DNA of 5,167 bases from Rubrobacter sp. (GTDB lineage: Bacteria; Actinomycetota; Rubrobacteria; Rubrobacterales; Rubrobacteraceae): assembly GCA_016781635.1 (NCBI GenBank), contig JADDPY010000589.1:6983-12149 (forward strand), given 5' to 3'. A program made the position numbers and the translations under genes. Positions 1-4,394 of this stretch are shown here, in pieces. Numbering within the stretch: position 1 is the first letter of the stretch; every line of letters begins with the position of its first letter. The notes beneath the pieces were generated by a model. The model did not search any database, had not been told where the DNA came from, and saw only the letters and a list, made by a program, of their open reading frames with translations.

Positions 1-979
1 AGGCGAGGTCCAGGTTCTCGGGGTTCGTGAGGAAGAGGGGCTCGAGCATCACCGCCGGGATGTTCGTCTCGCGCAGGATGTCGTAGGAGCGGCCAAACTC
101 CCCTATGTCCGTCATGCCCAGGGCGCGGCTCACGCCCTTCTCCACGTAGGTCGCGGCCATGCGGCCCCGGTGCGAGCGGTAGCCGAGGCGCTCAAAGTAG
201 AACGAAGCCGTGCCGCTCGCCAGCGGGGAGCGGTGGTGGGCGTGGTGGATCGACACGATCATCTTCGCCCCGGAGGAGTTGGCGAGAAAGGCCCGGTCGG
301 AGTTCGAGACTTCTTCGTCCTCGCTGCGGGTCAAGAGAACCTCGCGGGCGGGTAGGATCTGGGCGAGCTCATGGGCGACGGCGAGGTTCAGGTCGGCCTC
401 GGTGAGACCGTTCGGACACTTATAGCCGACGTCGCGCCCGCCGTGGGCGGCATCGACGACTATCGTGCCGGAGAACAGGTCCTCCGGGAAGTAGCCGCCG
501 TTTTTGTCCGGAAGCTGGTGGGTGCCGAGGCTTTGGGCCGCGTAAGTGTTCAGAACCTTGAAGACCCCATCGTCTATAACCCCGTCGGGGACGAGCCCGG
601 CGTTGCGCTGAAACTCCTTCGCGGCGCGGGCGGTCCGCTCGTCGAAGAGCCCGTTGACGGCGCCGGGGTCGAAGCCGAGGTCGTGGAGCATGCGCTGGAG
701 CTCGGTGACGTCGGCGCCCCTGAAGGGGGGTTGGCGCAGGTACAACAGACGCCCGCCCGGGCGGTAGCCGGCCTCGTACACCTCACGCCACGTGATAGGC
801 CCGACCACCCCGTCGGCGAGGATGCCCATCCCTTGCTGAAACGCCCTCACGGCAAGCTCCGTAACGGGTCCGAAAACGCCGTCTATCCCCCGGTTGGCGA
901 GGTCCAGACCGAGGGCCAACAGGCGGGTCTGGAGGTCAACGACCTCCCGGCCTCGATCACCTCTTCGCAGCGCGCGCAC
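1..979 (-). CDS. cwlM: CwlM-like N-acetylmuramoyl-L-alanine amidase, C-terminus cut by window edge
   Basis: Read on the minus strand without a break, this gives 326 residues starting MRALRRGDRG, and continues past base 1. Two peptidoglycan-binding (PG_binding_1) repeats come first, about residues 7-66 and 86-146, each with a LQ...LGxxxxxxDGxFGxxTxxAVxxFQ pattern. An Amidase_3 domain starts near residue 172. Its zinc and catalytic residues are all visible: H179 in DAAHGGRDVG, E194 in LTEADLNLA, H245 in VSIHHAH and E313 in VMLEPLFLTN. The family cleaves the amide bond between N-acetylmuramic acid and L-alanine. No signal peptide is present, so the protein should be cytoplasmic, like mycobacterial CwlM, which has the same domain order, also sits beside a thioredoxin gene and acts as a regulator of MurA. 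The GTG start at 979-977 is set by an in-frame TAG at 985-983 and a G-rich ribosome binding site 8 nt upstream. Family is sure; CwlM orthology is likely; whether it cuts or regulates is open. Confidence 0.92.
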   Translation of the reverse strand, partial: MRALRRGDRGREVVDLQTRLLALGLDLANRGIDGVFGPVTELAVRAFQQGMGILADGVVGPITWREVYEAGYRPGGRLLYLRQPPFRGADVTELQRMLHDLGFDPGAVNGLFDERTARAAKEFQRNAGLVPDGVIDDGVFKVLNTYAAQSLGTHQLPDKNGGYFPEDLFSGTIVVDAAHGGRDVGYKCPNGLTEADLNLAVAHELAQILPAREVLLTRSEDEEVSNSDRAFLANSSGAKMIVSIHHAHHRSPLASGTASFYFERLGYRSHRGRMAATYVEKGVSRALGMTDIGEFGRSYDILRETNIPAVMLEPLFLTNPENLDLA

Positions 980-987
980 GACCTAGG

Positions 988-995
988 CCCCCCCC
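988..995 (-). promoter_or_regulatory. Poly-G ribosome binding site of cwlM
   Basis: A run of eight G on the minus strand ends 8 nt before the GTG start at 979 and is the only purine-rich Shine-Dalgarno candidate there. It supports GTG as the start. A homopolymer used this way is unusual because its length can slip. No convincing -35/-10 pair was found between 996 and 1064. Confidence 0.5.
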
Positions 996-1064
996 ATCGG
1001 CGGGAAAGTCCTTGGCGACCCTGGGATTGCGTAGAAAAGCATCATGCGAGCGGCGTAAAGGCCC

Positions 1065-1111
1065 GAAAAGAGGGGCGCCGGGCGGTCCATGTCCTGGATC
1101 GCCCGGCGCCC
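1065..1111 (-). terminator. Likely intrinsic terminator of groES
   Basis: Bases 1073-1089 pair with 1095-1111: twelve perfect outer pairs (GGGCGCCGGGCG with its complement), one G-T, then four more pairs, around a 5-nt loop. On the minus strand the stem is followed after two bases by TTTT (1069-1066). On the plus strand there is no T run, so it fits transcripts coming from groES. The short T run leaves some doubt about efficiency. Confidence 0.72.
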
Positions 1112-1120
1112 GAGGGGCCT

Positions 1121-1147
1121 GGGGGCCGCGGTTTGGCAGGGGCCCCC
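1121..1147. repeat. GC-only inverted repeat just after groES
   Basis: GGGGGCC (1121-1127) is the exact reverse complement of GGCCCCC (1141-1147), with a 13-nt loop. It lies 13 nt after the groES stop and 9 nt before the longer terminator hairpin in transcription order. There is no T run of its own, so it may help pausing or protect the 3' end of the groES mRNA. Confidence 0.5.
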
Positions 1148-1160
1148 GAGCCTGATAGGT

Positions 1161-1451
1161 CTAGCCCTCGACTACCCCGAGGATATCGTCGGCGTCGAGG
1201 ATCATGTAGTCCTCGCCCTCCAGCGTGATCTCGGTCCCCGAGTACTTGGCGAAGACGATGACGTCGCCCTCGGAGACTTCGACGGCTACGTTCTGGCCGT
1301 CCTTGTCAACCTTGCCGTTGCCGACCGCAACTACCTTCGCCGTCTGCGGCTTCTCCTTGGCGGTATCCGGTAGCACGATGCCGGAGGCCGTCGTCTGCTC
1401 GCGCTCGATCATTTGTACCAGAGCGCGTGCGCCTAGCGGCTTGAACTTCAT
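1161..1451 (-). CDS. groES: Co-chaperonin GroES (Hsp10)
   Basis: This 96-residue protein caps the GroEL folding chamber in the cytoplasm as a heptamer. It has the usual family length and motifs: MKFKPLGARALV at the N-terminus, the mobile loop at about 16-32 with the GroEL-contacting I25-V26-L27 in SGIVLPDTAKEKPQ, VVAVGNGK for the roof region, GDVIVFAKYSGTEI, and a DDILGVVEG tail. The common GDRVLV near the start reads GARALV here, a minor change. The ATG at 1451-1449 has a strong AGGAGG at 1466-1461, nine bases upstream. No groEL follows: the next gene is cwlM, beyond a terminator-like hairpin. It has its own promoter at 1575-1547 and a hairpin in the leader, so it is probably transcribed alone. 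Confidence 0.97.
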   Translation of the reverse strand: MKFKPLGARALVQMIEREQTTASGIVLPDTAKEKPQTAKVVAVGNGKVDKDGQNVAVEVSEGDVIVFAKYSGTEITLEGEDYMILDADDILGVVEG

Positions 1452-1489
1452 AATATTTTGCCTCCTCTTTCCTTCGATTTCCTTGCGAT

Positions 1490-1521
1490 CCCGGCTCCCC
1501 GAGGGGCATCGGGAAGCCGGG
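1490..1521 (-). promoter_or_regulatory. Hairpin in the groES leader
   Basis: Bases 1490-1502 pair with 1509-1521 in twelve of thirteen positions (one C-A mismatch) around a 6-nt loop. The predicted transcript starts near 1540, so the hairpin is inside the groES 5' leader, ending 38 nt before the ATG. It has no T run on the minus strand, so it does not look like a terminator. Message stability or temperature-dependent folding are possible roles, not shown here. Confidence 0.5.
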
Positions 1522-1546
1522 CTTGTTCTACTTCGATACGGTCGAG

Positions 1547-1575
1547 ATTGTAACGGAGCCCGTTACGACAAGCAA
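1547..1575 (-). promoter_or_regulatory. groES promoter, housekeeping sigma type
   Basis: On the minus strand TTGCTT (1575-1570) is separated by exactly 17 nt from TACAAT (1552-1547). The -10 matches TATAAT in five of six places, and the -35 keeps TTG. Transcription would start near 1540, giving a leader of almost 90 nt. The promoter is directly upstream of groES and separates it from trxA. Confidence 0.65.
1550..1566. promoter_or_regulatory. 17-bp palindrome over the groES promoter (candidate operator)
   Basis: GTAACGGGCTCCGTTAC has perfect 7-base arms around a 3-base centre. It covers the spacer and the first three bases of the -10 box, so a bound protein would block RNA polymerase. It does not match the CIRCE site of HrcA (TTAGCACTC-N9-GAGTGCTAA) or the HAIR site of HspR (CTTGAGT-N7-ACTCAAG). 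The bound factor is unknown. Confidence 0.5.
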
Positions 1576-1615
1576 TCGCGCCGCGTACCGCTCGCGCCGT
1601 ACGGAACGTGCCTCT

Positions 1616-1927
1616 CTACAATCCGAGCTGAGCGGCAAGCTGGTTTTTCGGGAGGGCGCCCACTGCCTGCTTCTGGATCTGTCCGCCCTCGAAACGCGCG
1701 ATCGTGGGGATGCTCGTGATGCTGTAGCCCATGGCGGTCTGCGGGTTGTCGTCCACGTTGACCTTGACGAAGCGCACGTCCTCGCGGCCCTCGCTCATCT
1801 CGTCGAGGATCGGGGAGACCCGCCGGCACGGCACGCACCAGGGCGCCCAGAAATCGACTATGACCGGCTTGTCGGCCTGCAAGACCTCGCTCTCGAAGTT
1901 CGCATCGCTAACGTCGGCAACCGCCAT
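1616..1927 (-). CDS. trxA: Thioredoxin
   Basis: This 103-residue protein is a cytoplasmic disulfide reductase, normally recycled by thioredoxin reductase, which is not in this window. The full thioredoxin fold is visible: PVIVDFWAPW leading to the active site C31-V-P-C34, then the helix RRVSPILDEM, VRFVKVNVDDN, the cis-proline P74 in SIPTIARF, and the GG turn at 81-82 before a C-terminal helix. The central pair is Val-Pro rather than the usual Gly-Pro, and Arg replaces the common Lys after the second cysteine. The ATG at 1927-1925 is preceded by GGAGG with a 7-nt gap. An extended -10 promoter lies 43 nt upstream. The protein lacks a signal peptide. In mycobacteria a thioredoxin gene also sits next to cwlM; here groES lies between the two. 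Confidence 0.96.
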   Translation of the reverse strand: MAVADVSDANFESEVLQADKPVIVDFWAPWCVPCRRVSPILDEMSEGREDVRFVKVNVDDNPQTAMGYSITSIPTIARFEGGQIQKQAVGALPKNQLAAQLGL

Positions 1928-1960
1928 AAAAATACCTCCAGATTTGAAATGACCTTTTAC

Positions 1961-1985
1961 AACGTCGCGATTCTAACACGACGTT
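1961..1985 (-). promoter_or_regulatory. trxA extended -10 promoter inside an inverted repeat
   Basis: The minus strand reads TGTTAGAAT at 1978-1970, an extended -10 (TGn before TAGAAT). No good -35 is seen 17-18 nt upstream, which fits an extended -10 promoter. Perfect 7-base arms, AACGTCG at 1961-1967 and CGACGTT at 1979-1985, flank the -10 with 11 nt between. TTTTAC also occurs directly outside on the plus strand at 1955-1960 and 1984-1989. Operator function is inferred. No T run follows the repeat on the minus strand, so it is unlikely to be a terminator of the kinase gene. Confidence 0.5.
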
Positions 1986-2006
1986 TTACCCGTTCCCGGC
2001 AGGCGT

Positions 2007-2966
2007 CTACACGGTGCCGCGGTCGAAAACCTCGGAGAAAACCTCCACCCGAACCGTCTCCGCTAGCTCTTCGGCCCGCCGCGCCTCGAAGACCCCGGCG
2101 CCCAGGGTCTCGGCGTTCGCCGCCGCGCACCCCGCCGCGAGGCGCACGGCCTCGACCGGCGAGAGCTTTCGGTGCAGGATTCCGGCTAGCAGGCCCGCGA
2201 GGTAGGCGTCGCCGCTGCCGATGGTCGAGAGCGCCTCGACCTCGGGAGCGTGGGCCGAGACCACCCCACCCTCCGCCGTGAGGTAAGAGTAGCCCGAGGA
2301 CGAGGTGATGCACGCCCCCTGCGCCCCGAGCTCGATCAGCCTCCTCAGCCCCCGCAAAAAGTCTTCTTCTTCTATAAAGTCGAACCCGGCCGCGCTCTCT
2401 GCCTCGTGCTGGTTCGGGCTGACGAGCGACGGCGCTTCCTTCAGGGCCGCCTTGAGGACCGTCGGCGGGGCGTCCACGACCGTATACAGGCCCCTGTCGC
2501 GGGCTTTCTGTACGAGGCCGGCGAGGTAACCCTCGTCCAGGTTTGCCGGCAGGCTCCCGGCGAAGACCACCGCCGTGGCGTACTGCATGAGGAACTCGAG
2601 GCGCCGGGAGAACTCGCGGGCTTCCTCCGGGGAGACCTCGGGGCCGCGTTCGTTTATCTCCGTCTGCGTCCCGTTTGTCGGGTCCACTATCGCCGTGGAG
2701 GTGCGCGACGGGCTCCTCATCTCGACGAGGTCGAAGGGGATGGCGGCCTCCGATAGGCCGTCCCGGATGGCGTCGCCGTCGCGCCCGCCGACGAGGCCGG
2801 TAGCCAGGACCGGGACGTCGAGGGTGCGTAGGGCCCGGGCGACGTTGATGCCCTTGCCGCCCGCCAGTGAGATCCCCTCGGGTGCGCGGTGGCGCTCCCC
2901 GAGCGTCAGGCTCGGGACGACGAGCGTTCGCGCTACGGCTGCGTTGAGGGTGACGGTCAGGATCAT
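2007..2966 (-). CDS. pfkB: PfkB-family sugar kinase, 1-phosphofructokinase-like
   Basis: This 319-residue protein belongs to the 1-phosphofructokinase / tagatose-6-phosphate kinase branch of the ribokinase fold, cytoplasmic enzymes that phosphorylate sugar phosphates with ATP. Signatures in order: TLNAAVARTL (5-14), AGGKGINVARAL (35-46), TEINERGPEVS (102-112), VFAGSLP (134-140), SPNQHEAE (183-190), and STIGSGDAYLAGLLAG (247-262) with the catalytic base D253. Length is normal for the family. Several substrate-side residues differ: the Asp expected in TLNPAxD is A12, the TRxNxK motif reads S87-R-T-S-T-A92, and the SLGAEG stretch reads TSSSGY. The substrate is therefore uncertain. ATG at 2966-2964 was chosen because GGGAGGTG lies just upstream and the family begins there; a longer reading would run back into the carboxypeptidase gene. 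That gene ends 40 nt upstream, so both may share a transcript. Confidence 0.9.
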   Translation of the reverse strand: MILTVTLNAAVARTLVVPSLTLGERHRAPEGISLAGGKGINVARALRTLDVPVLATGLVGGRDGDAIRDGLSEAAIPFDLVEMRSPSRTSTAIVDPTNGTQTEINERGPEVSPEEAREFSRRLEFLMQYATAVVFAGSLPANLDEGYLAGLVQKARDRGLYTVVDAPPTVLKAALKEAPSLVSPNQHEAESAAGFDFIEEEDFLRGLRRLIELGAQGACITSSSGYSYLTAEGGVVSAHAPEVEALSTIGSGDAYLAGLLAGILHRKLSPVEAVRLAAGCAAANAETLGAGVFEARRAEELAETVRVEVFSEVFDRGTV

Positions 2967-2975
2967 CTCGCACCT

Positions 2976-2991
2976 CCCTTTCCCAAAAGGG
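2976..2991 (-). promoter_or_regulatory. Small hairpin touching the kinase ribosome binding site
   Basis: On the minus strand CCCTTT (2991-2986) pairs perfectly with AAAGGG (2981-2976) around a 4-nt loop. The 3' arm includes the first Gs of the GGGAGGT Shine-Dalgarno of the kinase. It could lower translation of the second gene relative to the first. It could also be a weak leftover terminator, but no T run follows. Confidence 0.35.
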
Positions 2992-3006
2992 TGCTTTCGG
3001 AATCCT

Positions 3007-4212
3007 CTAGTCGAAGATCCCGCCCGCTGTATACCACACCTTCCTGAAGATAGAGGCCTCCTCATACCCCTCTCCCGCGACGAGCGGGCTCTCCCCGACC
3101 TTCTCGCCGCCGACGTAAGCCTCGACCTTTCCGAGGCGGGTCCCCGGACGCGCCTCCGGGGGCAACTCCCCCACGACCTCGACCCGCTGCTCCACGGGCT
3201 CGCCGACGCCCACGAGCTCATCGACCGGCCCTTCGGCGACGAGCCCTATCTCTTCGCCCCGCCGGTACGGGACGGGGGCTTCAGCGTACCTCTCGCCCTC
3301 GCGGATCACCCCCCGGCGGTCGTGGGCGGCGAAGCCGTACTCTAGGGCCTCGGCGGAGTCGTTGAAGCGGTCCTCGTCGTCGAGGACCACGGCGACGTAC
3401 GACTCGTCCCCCGAGAGGGCCGCCGAGACCAAGCTCGGCCCGGCAGCTGGGGTGGTCCCGGTCTTCACCCCTATGGCGGGTGCGTAGGAGTAGAGCAGCT
3501 CGTTCGTGTTTTGAAGCGGGATCTCGCGGTCCGCCGTGGTAATGGACGCTGCCCCGAGGCCGACTATTTCGGCGAACTCCGGGTGGCCGTACGCCTCCAG
3601 GGTGGTCCGCGCGAGCTCCCCCGCCGTCGTGTGGTGGTTTTCGGCGTCGAAGCCCACCGGGTTCTCGAAGCGGGTGTCGCGGAGGCCCATCTCCTCGGCC
3701 TTCTCGTTCATCATGGCGACGAAGCGCGCGACGCCGGCCTCGCCCCCGCCTCCGCCGAGGTGCTCGGCCAGGGCGTAGGCGGCGTCGTCGCCCGAGGAGA
3801 TCAGGGTAGCCATCAACAGCTCGCGGACACTCAGGGTGTCGCCCGCGAAGAGCCCGACGTTGCTGTAGGCGGGGATGGCGTAGCTTGCCGCTTCCGCCGA
3901 GACGATAACCTCCTCGTCGAGATCCGCCCCGTCTTCCGCGATCATCTCCAACGCCACGAGCCCGGTCATGACCTTTGTGGTCGAGGCCATCGGTAGCCTG
4001 GCATCCGCTCTTTCTCCGACCAGGTACTCCCCCGTCTCCAGATCGACGAGTGCCCAGGCTCGCGCCGCGACCTCGGGAAGCTGAGGGACGGTGACGGTCT
4101 CCGCGGGAGCTTCCCGCGGACCTTGCGAGGTGGCCTCCTGCAACGCGGCCTCGTTCGTGCCGGCAAGCAGGGGCAGCGCGAGCAGCAAGAGGCAGGCGAG
4201 CAGGGGCTTCAT
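3007..4212 (-). CDS. D-alanyl-D-alanine carboxypeptidase (peptidase S11, PBP5/DacF type)
   Basis: This 401-residue low-molecular-weight penicillin-binding protein removes the terminal D-Ala from peptidoglycan pentapeptides outside the membrane, limiting cross-linking. A signal peptide is clear: K2, then a hydrophobic stretch at about 3-17, then a polar region. The catalytic domain follows: S77-T-T-K80 with the nucleophile S77 in PMASTTKVMTG, the second motif at S140-G-D142, and K250-T-G252 in GVKTGTTPAAG. Residues of about 310-380 fit the family's beta-rich C-terminal domain. The last 19 residues (FRKVWYTAGGIF region) resemble the amphipathic membrane anchor of PBP5. The second motif is SGD where SxN is usual. 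The ATG at 4212-4210 has a GGAG about 9 nt upstream. The sugar kinase follows after 40 nt, and a cysteine-less redoxin gene is divergent on the other side. Confidence 0.95.
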   Translation of the reverse strand: MKPLLACLLLLALPLLAGTNEAALQEATSQGPREAPAETVTVPQLPEVAARAWALVDLETGEYLVGERADARLPMASTTKVMTGLVALEMIAEDGADLDEEVIVSAEAASYAIPAYSNVGLFAGDTLSVRELLMATLISSGDDAAYALAEHLGGGGGEAGVARFVAMMNEKAEEMGLRDTRFENPVGFDAENHHTTAGELARTTLEAYGHPEFAEIVGLGAASITTADREIPLQNTNELLYSYAPAIGVKTGTTPAAGPSLVSAALSGDESYVAVVLDDEDRFNDSAEALEYGFAAHDRRGVIREGERYAEAPVPYRRGEEIGLVAEGPVDELVGVGEPVEQRVEVVGELPPEARPGTRLGKVEAYVGGEKVGESPLVAGEGYEEASIFRKVWYTAGGIFD

Positions 4213-4263
4213 AGCGCTTCTCCGCGTGTGCGTGTTTTCTTGTCGAGGTCCAAATCGTCCACG

Positions 4264-4292
4264 AGGGTACAGAAGCCCGCGCCGATGGACAA
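4264..4292 (-). promoter_or_regulatory. Possible promoter of the carboxypeptidase gene
   Basis: On the minus strand TTGTCC (4292-4287) and TACCCT (4269-4264) are 17 nt apart and lie 52 nt before the ATG. The -35 keeps four of six consensus bases, the -10 only three of six, so support is modest. The 38-bp inverted repeat starts nine bases upstream of the -35. Confidence 0.35.
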
Positions 4293-4300
4293 GCTCGCCT

Positions 4301-4338
4301 ACGGTATCGGAGGACGGGACACCGTCCCCCGATGCCGT
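4301..4338. repeat. 38-bp near-perfect inverted repeat in the divergent promoter region
   Basis: ACGGTATCGG (4301-4310) pairs with CCGATGCCGT (4329-4338) with one T-G step. After one mismatch, 4312-4317 (GGACGG) pairs perfectly with 4322-4327, leaving a 4-base centre. The repeat ends directly at the -10 box of the plus-strand promoter and covers its -35. No T run follows on either strand and no gene reads into it, so a terminator is unlikely. A DNA operator for one or both divergent genes is the best reading. Confidence 0.6.
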
Positions 4339-4344
4339 TACAAT
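4316..4344 (+). promoter_or_regulatory. Promoter of the redoxin-like gene
   Basis: GGGACA (4316-4321) is 17 nt from TACAAT (4339-4344), which matches the -10 consensus in five of six places. Transcription would start near 4351, giving a leader of about 44 nt. The -10 block CCGTTACAAT is identical to that of the groES promoter. Both elements touch the 38-bp inverted repeat. Confidence 0.55.
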
Positions 4345-4394
4345 GACGCCGTTATGCGTATCCTTTGCTCCTCAAGAAGAAACCGGCAGGGTCC

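Noticed and set aside
371..1228. Long plus-strand open frame of 285 codons across the cwlM and groES region.
   Set aside because: It runs antisense to a minus-strand frame with two PG-binding repeats and a full Amidase_3 active site, and into groES. Its own translation shows no domain and a low-complexity Arg/Pro tail, typical of an antisense frame in high-GC DNA.
1961..1985. Inverted repeat read as a terminator for the kinase gene.
   Set aside because: No T run follows on the minus strand, and the spacer contains a good extended -10, so a promoter-associated repeat fits better.
1547..1998. SigH/SigR-type (GGAAC-N18-CGTT) thiol-stress promoters for groES or trxA, suggested by CGTT near the -10 sites.
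   Set aside because: No GGAAC/GGAAT is found 16-19 nt upstream of CGTT. A GGGAAC exists upstream of trxA, but its spacing to any GTT element is wrong.
1957..2973. 338-codon minus-strand frame overlapping the sugar kinase.
   Set aside because: It is very rich in Arg, Gly and Pro and is the shifted-frame shadow of the PfkB-family gene, whose motifs are intact in the other frame.
2967..3221. N-terminal extension of 85 residues for the sugar kinase.
   Set aside because: It would overlap the carboxypeptidase gene by more than 200 bases, has Arg/Ser-rich composition and no domain. The ATG at 2966 has a good ribosome binding site and matches the family's start.
2575..3345. 256-codon plus-strand frame.
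   Set aside because: It is antisense to both the kinase and the carboxypeptidase, spans the gap between them and shows no recognisable motif.
4365..4394. Upstream TTG start adding ten residues to the redoxin-like protein.
   Set aside because: There is no ribosome binding site before the TTG, and the ATG at 4395 gives a standard signal-anchor N-terminus.
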